The position numbers and the translations under genes were made by a program. A model generated the notes under the pieces. The model saw only the letters and a list, made by a program, of their open reading frames with translations, did not search any database and was not told the origin of the DNA. This document shows, piece after piece, positions 24,490 to 32,553 of a DNA stretch of 64,000 nucleotides (position 1 is its first letter; the number at the start of each line of letters is the position of its first letter). The stretch is taken from positions 1-64,000 of IMG/VR virus record IMGVR_UViG_3300020404_001964, one strand, 5' to 3'. The DNA comes from a virus.

Positions 24490-25045
24490 GTTCAGCAATA
24501 GTGCCATTATTAGTCAATTCTGATGTGAAATCAGTATTTGCCCATGCCCACTCTGAAGGATGTACGTCTTTAGGTTTTTGACCTATATCCTGATACATTT
24601 TAAACCATATAGGAATTTGTCCTCGTTTTACCCACCAAACTTCACCGTTGATTTCTTTAATCATGTTTGCTTCATTTTCAAAACGCACATCTGGTATTAC
24701 CCAGTTGATATCAGGATTGTCTAAAATTTTCTTTTTTGCTAAACTTACCCATACTCCATCATAGAATCCATCACGCATACATTCTGTGCCAAACACTTGA
24801 AGCACATATCTAGGAGTGATGTCTCTACCCATTTCTTTACTCCAAAATTCATCGGACTTTTCACGCCATGCTCTGCTTTCATCTGTTTTACCATCCAGCA
24901 ACTGTCTGTCCCATTCAAACATTTCAGCCACACTGTCTTTTAATTTGTCAGCAAAAGATAATTTTTGAAAGTTGTGTTCTTTTACTAAAAAGTCAGCAAT
25001 GGTGTCTTTGCCTGAACCTATCAGTCCGCATATTCCTATAATCAT
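24419..25045 (-). CDS. gp1: Deoxynucleoside monophosphate kinase, T4 gp1-like
   Basis: 208 aa (T4 gp1 241). The P-loop GICGLIGSGKDTIADF spans residues 4-19. KLSFADKLKDSVAEMF and the segment with GRDITPRYVLQVFGTECMR match the dNMP kinase family substrate region. VIPDVRFENEANMI is the conserved D-V-R-F-x-N-E box. It phosphorylates dNMPs to dNDPs for phage DNA synthesis. Its start overlaps the oxygenase stop by ATGA; its 3' end overlaps the HNH-like gene. Confidence 0.88.
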   Translation of the reverse strand: MIIGICGLIGSGKDTIADFLVKEHNFQKLSFADKLKDSVAEMFEWDRQLLDGKTDESRAWREKSDEFWSKEMGRDITPRYVLQVFGTECMRDGFYDGVWVSLAKKKILDNPDINWVIPDVRFENEANMIKEINGEVWWVKRGQIPIWFKMYQDIGQKPKDVHPSEWAWANTDFTSELTNNGTIAELKNQVQDRLVANGFLQGARIFGN

Positions 25046-25680
25046 AATTGTAATTGTTTAGTGCCTGATCCTAACTTACCTCTAGCAAAACAGTTGAATG
25101 CTAAACTCCATCTTTCCTTGTCAACTTCTTGTGGAGGTACTGTGTGTTCTAACCAAGATGGGAAAAGATATAAATCTCCTGTTTTAGGCTTGAATCCATA
25201 GTAATCAAGATTGTATTGATTGTTGTTTTTATTTTTAAAAGTTGGTTTTATTGTTTCATGAAATAAATTTGTGAAAAAGTATGGTTTGTTAAAAATGATA
25301 GGTGATGATGTTTCATCACTCTCAATATAATAGACACCACTGATCATTGAATTTGGATGTGAATGCTGATGATTTAAATCTGCTTTACCGTATTTGTTTA
25401 CCCAACTTGTTGTAAATTCAAATTTTTGCTCTATGTCTAAAACATCTTGTGTAAAATTATCCACAGCATCTTTAATTTGTTGTCTTAATTTCTTAAGTTG
25501 TGGTTGGTCTAAAACTTTCATTCCTTTATTAATTGGCTCTTCATTTTCAGCATCATATAAACCAACACTTTGTGGAGGAAAATTTAAATTTTTTATCCAA
25601 GATTCTTCTATAGGATCCAAAGAGGGAATATTTGTCTGATACAGAGGAACCGAAAACATCGGAATAATTTGGTGTTTCAT
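25042..25680 (-). CDS. 2-oxoglutarate/Fe(II) oxygenase, TIGR02466 family
   Basis: 212 aa. PMFSVPLYQTNIP is the typical family N-terminus. LNHQHSHPNSMISGVYYIE holds the first metal histidines, GDLYLFPSWLEHTVPP the distal histidine, and KERWSLAFNCF the 2-oxoglutarate arginine. It is the second of three putative oxygenases here and is clearly a different subgroup from the one at 14687. The substrate is unknown. Upstream, AATATAAACTATATG gives only a weak late-promoter match. Confidence 0.8.
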   Translation of the reverse strand: MKHQIIPMFSVPLYQTNIPSLDPIEESWIKNLNFPPQSVGLYDAENEEPINKGMKVLDQPQLKKLRQQIKDAVDNFTQDVLDIEQKFEFTTSWVNKYGKADLNHQHSHPNSMISGVYYIESDETSSPIIFNKPYFFTNLFHETIKPTFKNKNNNQYNLDYYGFKPKTGDLYLFPSWLEHTVPPQEVDKERWSLAFNCFARGKLGSGTKQLQL

Positions 25681-25723
25681 ATAGTTTATATTACTATATG
25701 TTTATTGAATTGTCAACTATGAA

Positions 25724-26482
25724 TTAACCAATTGCGAAAGAATAACCTTGTCCACCACCAGTTTGTGTTTTGACTTCTATTTCTAGTCGTTCCATTTCAG
25801 CCTGTGCTTCTTGTTTTAGAGCATCACCATTTAATGATGTACCTCCTTGTGGACCTGCTATTGTATTGAATTTGCTTCTTGCTTCACCTAGCATATACTT
25901 ACATTTTGCCAAAGTGTAATCTCTTAACCATTTTTGTGCCAAATAATCTTTCAGCAATTCTGAATCTGGTCTGTAATTGTAACATTCTAATAATACTTCT
26001 TCACCTTGTCTAGGTCTTTGAAGTATTGTTAATTTTTTAGTGGTTGTGTTCCATTTGAATTCAATAAATGAACCAAACATTCTTCCTACTAATTCTTGAT
26101 ATTGAGCAAACATATTATAAGTTGCTACACCACCCATATTAGAACTTGCTAATAGGTAAGTGTTTGTGTATGCTAAATTGAATGGTTCGAACAATGTACC
26201 ACCATCTCCACCACCGGATCTTGAACCAATGGATCTTCTATAAATTTGTCTTACTTCTATCACTTCATTAGGAAGGATATAGTCGTTTTGATCCAATACT
26301 AGTGGTAAAAACATATAACTTTCTTCCACAGAATTGTCTGATCTTTGTCTAAATCTGTCTAATGCATCTTTAAGTGCTGTTTCGTAGTGTACTGGGTCTA
26401 ATTCTACATCAACCATACCACCACCTAGGCTGGCGTGTACATAGTCAAATACTTCTTGTTTTTGTGTGGTCAAATCGCTCAT
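25724..26482 (-). CDS. gp13: Neck protein gp13-like
   Basis: 252 aa from MSDLTTQKQEVFDYV (T4 gp13 309). The helix VHYETALKDALDRFRQRS, then NDYILPNEVIEVRQIYR and YNMFAQYQEL, follow the neck protein pattern; WLRDYTLAKCKYMLGEARSK is the conserved C-terminal helix. The start at 26482 is supported by AAGGAAAA and by the late promoter. gp14 lies divergently next door, so the assignment to gp13 rests on similarity and neighbourhood, not on a unique motif. Confidence 0.65.
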   Translation of the reverse strand: MSDLTTQKQEVFDYVHASLGGGMVDVELDPVHYETALKDALDRFRQRSDNSVEESYMFLPLVLDQNDYILPNEVIEVRQIYRRSIGSRSGGGDGGTLFEPFNLAYTNTYLLASSNMGGVATYNMFAQYQELVGRMFGSFIEFKWNTTTKKLTILQRPRQGEEVLLECYNYRPDSELLKDYLAQKWLRDYTLAKCKYMLGEARSKFNTIAGPQGGTSLNGDALKQEAQAEMERLEIEVKTQTGGGQGYSFAIG

Positions 26483-26498
26483 ACAGTTTTCCTTATAC

Positions 26499-26520
26499 AT
26501 ATTTATCGTCCGATAAATAT
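26499..26520. promoter_or_regulatory. Palindromic bidirectional late promoter between gp13 and gp14
   Basis: ATATTTATCG-TC-CGATAAATAT is a perfect 10-bp inverted repeat. Each arm carries GATAAATA pointing outward: 26507-26500 towards gp13 (minus) and 26512-26519 towards gp14 (plus). One element therefore serves both neck genes. The gp13 side leaves a short leader with AAGGA; the gp14 side leaves almost none. Confidence 0.7.
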
Positions 26521-26526
26521 ATGTAT

Positions 26527-27684
26527 ATGCCTAGATTAAGTCTTTATAAACCAGAAAAAGGGAACGATTACACATTCTTAGACAAAACAGTGGTTGAAAT
26601 GTTCACTGTGGGCGGAACCGACGTATTTGTACACAAATACTTGGGACCTAAGAATACGGAAGAAGCAGATGCTACTCCTACACAGCCTAGATATGATGCT
26701 GTAAAAGAAACCAACATACAAGATATGTTGTTCCTGGAAAACAGGGATAGAAAATACAGTTCTGATGTGTACAGCATAAGAGGAATATACAACGTTCAAG
26801 ATATTGACTTTGATATGAGTCAATTTGGATTGTTCTTACAAAATGACACATTGTTCATGACAATACCCATCACTTCGAGTGTTAAAACTTTGGGTAGAAA
26901 AGTTATGCCAGGTGATGTATTTGAATTACCTCATTTAAAAGATGAATACGCACTGAACGATTTTAGTGTAGCACTGAAAAGATTTTATGTGGTTGAAGAC
27001 GTCAACAGAGCGGCAGAAGGTTTTTCACAAACTTGGTATCCTCACTTATACAGAGTTAAGTTAAAACAAATTTACGACTCACAAGAATTCAAAGAAATAC
27101 TAAACAAAGATGCTGGAGCAGGCGATGGCAAAACATTAAGAGATGTGCTCTCAACTTATGAAAAAGAAATGCAGATCAATAATGCTGTTGTTCAACAAGC
27201 AGAAGCAGATTCACCTAAATCAGGATATGACATAGCACATTTTTATACACTACAAGTGGATGATCAAGGAAAACCTGAACTTGTTACAACAGATACAAGC
27301 CAATTAGACACAACTACACAAAACACATTAGCCGATAGAGTAAATCAAACACCTAGTAAAGAAGGTTATGATGGTTATATTCTTGGTGATGGCATAGCAC
27401 CTAATGGTGAACAGTTTGGATTTGGTATTAGTTTTCCAACTGCTTCAGACAAAGGTGATTATTTTTTACGTACTGACTTTTTGCCAAATAGATTGTTTAG
27501 ATTTGATGGCGGACGTTGGGTAAAAATGGAAGATAACATACGTATGACACTAACTAATACTGATACAAGAAGTACACAAAAAGGTACATTTATTAATAAC
27601 ACTAAAACATCAACGATTGCTGGCGAATCAGTAACTGAAAGACAAAGTTTATCAAAAGCACTCAGACCAAAGGCAGATAATTAA
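26527..27684 (+). CDS. gp14: Neck protein gp14
   Basis: 385 aa from MPRLSLYKPEKGNDY (T4 gp14 256). The N-terminal YTFLDKTVVEMFTVGGTDVF is a strong gp14 signature, followed by MLFLENRDRKY and FLQNDTLFMTIPI. The C-terminal 120 residues are an extension containing NRLFRFDGGRWVKM. gp14 seals the filled head and receives the tail. ATG at 26521 is an in-frame alternative two codons upstream; there is no Shine-Dalgarno for either. The stop overlaps the gp15 start (TAATG). Confidence 0.88.
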   Translation: MPRLSLYKPEKGNDYTFLDKTVVEMFTVGGTDVFVHKYLGPKNTEEADATPTQPRYDAVKETNIQDMLFLENRDRKYSSDVYSIRGIYNVQDIDFDMSQFGLFLQNDTLFMTIPITSSVKTLGRKVMPGDVFELPHLKDEYALNDFSVALKRFYVVEDVNRAAEGFSQTWYPHLYRVKLKQIYDSQEFKEILNKDAGAGDGKTLRDVLSTYEKEMQINNAVVQQAEADSPKSGYDIAHFYTLQVDDQGKPELVTTDTSQLDTTTQNTLADRVNQTPSKEGYDGYILGDGIAPNGEQFGFGISFPTASDKGDYFLRTDFLPNRLFRFDGGRWVKMEDNIRMTLTNTDTRSTQKGTFINNTKTSTIAGESVTERQSLSKALRPKADN

Positions 27685-29093
27685 TGCAATTTTTTTACGA
27701 CGGACAGATTAGAAGATATATTACTCAAATAATTAGACTGATGAGTAATTTTTCATACAAAGATGGAGATGGTTCTTTAAGAACTATTCCGGTAATGTAT
27801 GGAGATATTACAAGACAAGTATCACACATTATAAGAGATAATTCAGAAAATAAATTACCGTCTGTGCCTAGAATGGGTGTGTATGTTACCGGTTTAGAAA
27901 TGGACAGAACTCGTTTAGCAGATTCTAGTTTCATTAGTAAAGTCCATGTTAGAGAAAGAGCATATGATGCCAACAATAATGAATATTTGAATACACAAGG
28001 TAAAAATGTTACAGTTGAAAGATTAATGCCAACACCATACACATTAACATTGAATGCTGATATTTGGACATCAAACACAGAACAAAAATTACAAGTAATG
28101 GAACAAATAATGATGTTGTTTAATCCATCTCTAGAAATACAAACCACAGACAACTACGTTGACTGGACAAGTTTAAGTGTAGTAGAATTATCTAATATTA
28201 ATTTTTCGTCTAGAACGATTCCATTAGGAACGGAAACAGAAGTCGATGTTGCGACTTTAGGTTTTACAACACCTATATACATTTCTCCGCCAACAAAAGT
28301 AAAAAAATTAGGAGTAATCACACACATTATAACAAGTATATTCAATGAACAAACTGGAAATATAGATTTAAGCCAAACTATGCCTGAACTAAAAGCATAC
28401 CAAGATGGATATGAAAACAGTATCAAATTAGATGACAAAGGAAGAGCAATAAGAAAAGATACAGACTCAGTACAAGGAACAACAGGCATTAATGTAGACA
28501 TCTATGTATTGAATAGTGTTGCTCAAATTATTGTTAAAGGTGTAATAGGTGGCGAAGTATGGACAGGCAATGTATTAACAATACCTAATTTTAAAAATGG
28601 ATTGAGCAAAATTTATTTGAATAGAGAAGGCATTGATGCTCAAGTAGTTGGTACAGTAGCAGTAAACGAAGCAAACCCATATCAATTATTAATTGATTGG
28701 GATGAAGACACAATTCCAACTGACACTGTAATTGTTGGACCAATCACTACAAGTGGTTCAGTTGATTTTATTGTAGACCCTACAAAATTTGATCCAACAA
28801 CAGTTAAACAGAATGGAAAAAGATTATTGTTGTTAAAAGGTATTGGCTCAACAGATAATGAAGATGGTGCTGATGCTTGGAAAGGTGACAGCAATATAGA
28901 TTTAGTTGCTGGTGCTAATGACATCATAGAATGGAACGGTACCAATTGGGAAGTTATTTTTGATGCCAGCACAACAACGAATACCACTCACGTTACCAAT
29001 TTAAACACAGGCGTACAATACAAATGGAATGGTAGTGAATGGTTATTGTCTTTCGAAGGTGAATATCGAAAAGGCACTTGGAAGATCCAGTAG
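27684..29093 (+). CDS. gp15: Tail completion / sheath stabiliser gp15
   Basis: 469 aa, against 272 in T4. QFFYDGQIRRYITQIIRLMS, the strand with RTIPVMYGDI, PRMGVYVTGLEMD and YTLTLNADIWTSN match the gp15 fold that caps the tail end and joins it to the neck. The last 200 residues are an extension with IIEWNGTNWEVIFD and YKWNGSEWLLSF, motifs shared with other virion proteins here. It follows gp14 without a gap. Confidence 0.85.
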   Translation: MQFFYDGQIRRYITQIIRLMSNFSYKDGDGSLRTIPVMYGDITRQVSHIIRDNSENKLPSVPRMGVYVTGLEMDRTRLADSSFISKVHVRERAYDANNNEYLNTQGKNVTVERLMPTPYTLTLNADIWTSNTEQKLQVMEQIMMLFNPSLEIQTTDNYVDWTSLSVVELSNINFSSRTIPLGTETEVDVATLGFTTPIYISPPTKVKKLGVITHIITSIFNEQTGNIDLSQTMPELKAYQDGYENSIKLDDKGRAIRKDTDSVQGTTGINVDIYVLNSVAQIIVKGVIGGEVWTGNVLTIPNFKNGLSKIYLNREGIDAQVVGTVAVNEANPYQLLIDWDEDTIPTDTVIVGPITTSGSVDFIVDPTKFDPTTVKQNGKRLLLLKGIGSTDNEDGADAWKGDSNIDLVAGANDIIEWNGTNWEVIFDASTTTNTTHVTNLNTGVQYKWNGSEWLLSFEGEYRKGTWKIQ

Positions 29094-29109
29094 TCATATA
29101 ATTACTTAC

Positions 29110-29544
29110 ATGAACAGTAAAATTGTAGGGTGTGGAGCACTCTTCTACACATTAGATACCAAAAGATTTTTGTTACTACACAGAACTCAAAGCAAACAAA
29201 ATAATGTTTGGGGACTAGTAGGTGGTACAACCACAACAGATAAAAATTTGTGGGAAGGTCTACAAAGAGAAATTAAAGAAGAAATAGGCGAACAAAAAGT
29301 TAAAAAAACTATTCCAATGGAAACGTTCATCAGTAATGATGAAAATTTTTTGTACCACACTTATTTGTGTGTTGTTGAAAAAGAATTTATTCCTTCATTA
29401 AACACAGAACACGATGGATATGCTTGGGTAAGTTTTGGCAATTGGCCCAAACCATTACACCAAGGTCTACGTAAGACTTTTCAAAATAAAACAAATCAAA
29501 TTAAATTAGACACTGTGTTTAAGATGTTAAAATTAATCAAATGA
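29110..29544 (+). CDS. Nudix hydrolase-like protein with altered Nudix box
   Basis: 144 aa. GALFYTLDTKRFLLLHR, WGLVGG and LQREIKEEIGE give the Nudix fold and most of the box G-x5-E-x7-R-E-U-x-E-E-x-G, but the first Glu is Lys (GTTTTDKN...). The REIKEEIG catalytic part is intact. It could hydrolyse a nucleotide-sugar or nucleotide. It starts 16 bases after gp15 and overlaps hldE by ATGA, so it belongs to the heptose operon. Confidence 0.8.
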   Translation: MNSKIVGCGALFYTLDTKRFLLLHRTQSKQNNVWGLVGGTTTTDKNLWEGLQREIKEEIGEQKVKKTIPMETFISNDENFLYHTYLCVVEKEFIPSLNTEHDGYAWVSFGNWPKPLHQGLRKTFQNKTNQIKLDTVFKMLKLIK

Positions 29545-30800
29545 AAATAATCGGCGATGTTATGTTGGATGTCTGGGTACAAGGGAATTGTACCAAAGTA
29601 TCTCCAGAAGCATCAGCACTTGTTCTTAAGGAAAGCAAACGTAATTACAACGTAGGAGGGGCAGGAAATCTCGCTTTAAACCTGTCAAACTTGGGCGTAG
29701 ACACGCATCTTTATAGTTCGGTGGGCAACGATGCCCCAGGGCATAAAATACAGGAAATATTGTTGAAAAATAACATTAAAACATTCATCAGTAGCGATGC
29801 CAAAACAAGCACAGTGAAGACTAGAATGATTGGTAGTGATGGTCAACACCTATTAAGACTTGATAAGGAAGACAAATATACTGATGCTGAACCTACCAAA
29901 AATTTAATTAAAAATTTACAAAAAGACGATATTGTATTGATAAGTGATTACGATAAAGGAGTTGTTAATAATTCTTTAGTCAAAGATATTGTGTCTTCTG
30001 TAAAAAGAGTTTATGTTGACCCGAAACAACAACCTACAAATTATAAAGGTGCATATCTTGTGAAACCTAATATGAAAGAGTATGAACAATGGTTTGGTGA
30101 ATTCACAAAAGAAAATGCGGATCAATTTAGAAAAGAATTTGCTTGGGAGTGGCTTGTAATAACTGACGGTGGTAATGGTATTCATGTTGTTGGTGAAAAT
30201 ACTTATAAACACATCACGGGTGATGCTGTTGAATTAGCAGATGTCAGTGGTGCAGGTGACACTGTTCTAGCAATAATTGTAAAGTATGTTGAGCAGGGAA
30301 CAAATATGATTGATGCTTGTACATTAGCATTAAAAGGTGCTAGTGCTGTTGTTCAACACAGAGGAGTAACTGTTGTACAATTATCAGATATAGAAGATAC
30401 AGTGGTTTGGACCAATGGTGTTTTTGATATATTACATCAAGGACATTTAGAATTATTAAAATTTTCAAAAAGTCAGGGCGATAAATTAATTGTTGGCATT
30501 AATTCAGACGAAAGTGTCAAAAGATTAAAAGGAGAAGGTCGTCCATTGAATAATACTATTTTAAGAAAGCAACAACTATTAGAACTTCCATGGGTAGATG
30601 AAGTTGTTGTGTTTGAAGAAGACACGCCTATTGAAGCAATTAAAGAACACCAACCAAACGTAATAGTAAAAGGTGGAGATTATACTGTTGAAACAACAGT
30701 AGGCAATGAATTAGCAGATGTAAGAATATTTCCAACAGTGAAAGGTTTTTCAACATCTAATATAGTGGACAAAGTAAATGAACAAAGAAATAAAAAATAA
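29541..30800 (+). CDS. hldE: Bifunctional heptose-7-phosphate kinase / heptose-1-phosphate adenylyltransferase
   Basis: 419 aa (E. coli HldE 477). Residues 1-280 are a PfkB/ribokinase domain: IIGDVMLDVWVQGNCTKVSP, YNVGGAGNLALNLSNLG and the catalytic ADVSGAGDTVLA. Residues 290-419 are the nucleotidyltransferase domain: TNGVFDILHQGHLELL (HxGH), GINSDESVKRLKGEGRP, IVKGGDYT and GFSTSNIV. It would phosphorylate D-glycero-beta-D-manno-heptose 7-phosphate and later form ADP-heptose. The genes gmhA and gmhB are not in the window, so the host or another locus must supply them. Confidence 0.93.
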   Translation: MKIIGDVMLDVWVQGNCTKVSPEASALVLKESKRNYNVGGAGNLALNLSNLGVDTHLYSSVGNDAPGHKIQEILLKNNIKTFISSDAKTSTVKTRMIGSDGQHLLRLDKEDKYTDAEPTKNLIKNLQKDDIVLISDYDKGVVNNSLVKDIVSSVKRVYVDPKQQPTNYKGAYLVKPNMKEYEQWFGEFTKENADQFRKEFAWEWLVITDGGNGIHVVGENTYKHITGDAVELADVSGAGDTVLAIIVKYVEQGTNMIDACTLALKGASAVVQHRGVTVVQLSDIEDTVVWTNGVFDILHQGHLELLKFSKSQGDKLIVGINSDESVKRLKGEGRPLNNTILRKQQLLELPWVDEVVVFEEDTPIEAIKEHQPNVIVKGGDYTVETTVGNELADVRIFPTVKGFSTSNIVDKVNEQRNKK

Positions 30801-31380
30801 TAAAATTATTATAAAGAATGTTTTATCTGATGAACATTTTAAACAACTAACAGATATTATTTTGAGTGATAAATTTCCTTGGTTTTATCAAGACCATGTG
30901 GTTAATCCGGAACAATCTAGCACAGAAGAAAAATATCAAATTCAATTTGTACACAAATTTCATGAAGTTAGTAATATTGTGACAGGACCAGAACTATGGA
31001 ATATGTTAATACCTATATTTGCTGTGTTACAGCCTCATACTTTTTTACGTGTAAAAGCAAACAATATTCCTGGACAAGATAAAATTATTACTCACGGTAT
31101 GCATTGTGATGTAAGTGTGCCATTAAGTTATACAGCAATTTTTTATTGTAATACAAATAATGGCTATACAGAATTTAAAGATGGAGATAAAATTGTAAGC
31201 GAAGCAAACTCAATGGTTATATTTCCAAGTTATATGGAACATACTGGAAGTACTTGTAGTAACGCAAGGTCTAGAGTGAATATAAACATCAATTATGTTA
31301 CACATCATTCTGACCAACTTGTAAAAGATATTGCTCCAAAAAATTCAGAAGAAATTGTAAAACTATGGAGTCATGTATGA
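30778..31380 (+). CDS. 2-oxoglutarate/Fe(II) oxygenase-like protein in the heptose operon
   Basis: 200 aa. HGMHCDVSVPLSYTAIFYCN holds the H-x-D metal pair (HCD), and MVIFPSYMEHTGSTCSNARS the distal His and Arg, giving the order H-x-D...H...R on a cupin-like barrel. The N-terminus resembles prolyl/lysyl hydroxylase-type phage oxygenases. It starts within hldE (23-base overlap) and its stop overlaps hldD by ATGA. A sugar or protein substrate related to heptosylation is a reasonable inference. Confidence 0.75.
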   Translation: MNKEIKNNKIIIKNVLSDEHFKQLTDIILSDKFPWFYQDHVVNPEQSSTEEKYQIQFVHKFHEVSNIVTGPELWNMLIPIFAVLQPHTFLRVKANNIPGQDKIITHGMHCDVSVPLSYTAIFYCNTNNGYTEFKDGDKIVSEANSMVIFPSYMEHTGSTCSNARSRVNININYVTHHSDQLVKDIAPKNSEEIVKLWSHV

Positions 31381-32195
31381 GAATTGTTGTAACAGGATCT
31401 GCTGGTTTTATAGGAAAAAATTTAATAAAACATTTAAGAGATCAAAACCATGATGTAACTGAATTTGAATATACTGAAAATAGTTTTCCTGATCCTAGTT
31501 TGTATGATTGGGTTATACATCTAGGTGCTATTAGTTCTACAACAGAAAGAAATGTAGAATTAATAATGAATCAAAATTACGAATACAGTCTAAAATTATT
31601 ACAAATGTGTGACACAATGGGTGTAAATTTTCAATATTCTAGTTCTGCTAGTGTGTATGGAAACACAAACAGTTTTGTTGAAAGTGGTCCAGTGTATCCA
31701 CAATCACCATATGCTTGGAGCAAGTATCTGTTTGACAGATTTGTTCAACAAGCAATGGGAGAATTTAAAATTTTAGTACAAGGTTTTAGATATTTTAATG
31801 TTTATGGCAATAATGAAGAACATAAAGGAGACCAAGCATCTCCAGTAACAAAGTTTTCTAAACAAGCAAAAGATACAGGAGTAATTAAAGTATTTGAAAA
31901 CAGTGACAAGTTTTTAAGAGATTTTGTATGTGTAGATGATATTTGTAACGTACATTGTCAAATGCTTGGAAAAGATACAAGCGGTATTTTTAACATAGGA
32001 ACAGGCAAAGCAACATCATTTCAATCAGTAGCAGAGTCTGTAGCCAAAAAATACAATGCCAAAATAGAAACTATTCCAATGCCACAAGCATTGAAAGGAC
32101 AATACCAGTCTTACACCTGTGCAGATTTGACAGAATTAAATAAAAATGTTACAATAAATTATAAAACAGTTGAGCAATATTTAAATGATCAATAA
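31377..32195 (+). CDS. hldD: ADP-L-glycero-D-manno-heptose 6-epimerase
   Basis: 272 aa (E. coli HldD 310). VVTGSAGFIGKNLIKHL is the NAD(P) motif; SSSASVYGNTNSFVES and YAWSKYLFDRFVQ give the catalytic Ser and YxxxK. GFRYFNVYGNNEEHKGDQAS, FLRDFVCVDD, GIFNIGTGKATSFQ and LKGQYQSYTCADLTEL closely track HldD and distinguish it from other sugar epimerases. It completes ADP-L-glycero-beta-D-manno-heptose. The start is the ATGA at 31377. Confidence 0.93.
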   Translation: MRIVVTGSAGFIGKNLIKHLRDQNHDVTEFEYTENSFPDPSLYDWVIHLGAISSTTERNVELIMNQNYEYSLKLLQMCDTMGVNFQYSSSASVYGNTNSFVESGPVYPQSPYAWSKYLFDRFVQQAMGEFKILVQGFRYFNVYGNNEEHKGDQASPVTKFSKQAKDTGVIKVFENSDKFLRDFVCVDDICNVHCQMLGKDTSGIFNIGTGKATSFQSVAESVAKKYNAKIETIPMPQALKGQYQSYTCADLTELNKNVTINYKTVEQYLNDQ

Positions 32196-32553
32196 AGAAG
32201 GAAAAGTAGATAAAGGTTGGGGTTATGAATTAATATGGGCCTCCAACGACAAGTACTGTGGAAAAATAATGGTATTTGAACGCAAAGGTGCAAAATTTTC
32301 AATGCACTTTCATAAAACAAAAGATGAATCATGGTTTGTAAATGAAGGCAGATTCCTTTTAAGTTGGATAGATACTAAAACAGCAACACTTTTAACAAAA
32401 GAAATAAAAGAAGGTGAAACTTGGAGAAATTTACCTTTAATGCCTCATCAAGTACAATGTTTAACTGATAGAGGAAGTATCACAGAAGTAAGCACCGCTG
32501 ACGATCCAGAAGACAATTACAGAGTCATTCCTGGAGATTCTCAAAAAAAATAA
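32185..32553 (+). CDS. Small cupin, sugar-phosphate isomerase-like
   Basis: 122 aa. WGYELIWASNDKYCGKIMVF, then FSMHFHKTKDESWFVNEG (H-x-H...E) and LMPHQVQCLTDRGSITEV (second His) are the two cupin motifs, as in the C-terminal domain of mannose-6-phosphate isomerase/guanylyltransferase. It overlaps the hldD end by 11 bases. Alone it lacks the guanylyltransferase domain, so it could be an isomerase or epimerase for the heptose pathway. Its stop is followed directly by the stop of the next gene on the other strand. Confidence 0.75.
   Translation: MINKEGKVDKGWGYELIWASNDKYCGKIMVFERKGAKFSMHFHKTKDESWFVNEGRFLLSWIDTKTATLLTKEIKEGETWRNLPLMPHQVQCLTDRGSITEVSTADDPEDNYRVIPGDSQKK

Noticed and set aside
26374-26526. 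Longer N-terminus for gp14 starting at 26374
   Set aside because: It would run through the gp13 coding region and the palindromic promoter and adds a sequence unlike gp14; MPRLSLYK at 26527 matches the family start.
27725-28987. Several minus-strand frames opposite gp15
   Set aside because: All are complementary shadows of gp15, which has clear family motifs and coupling to gp14.
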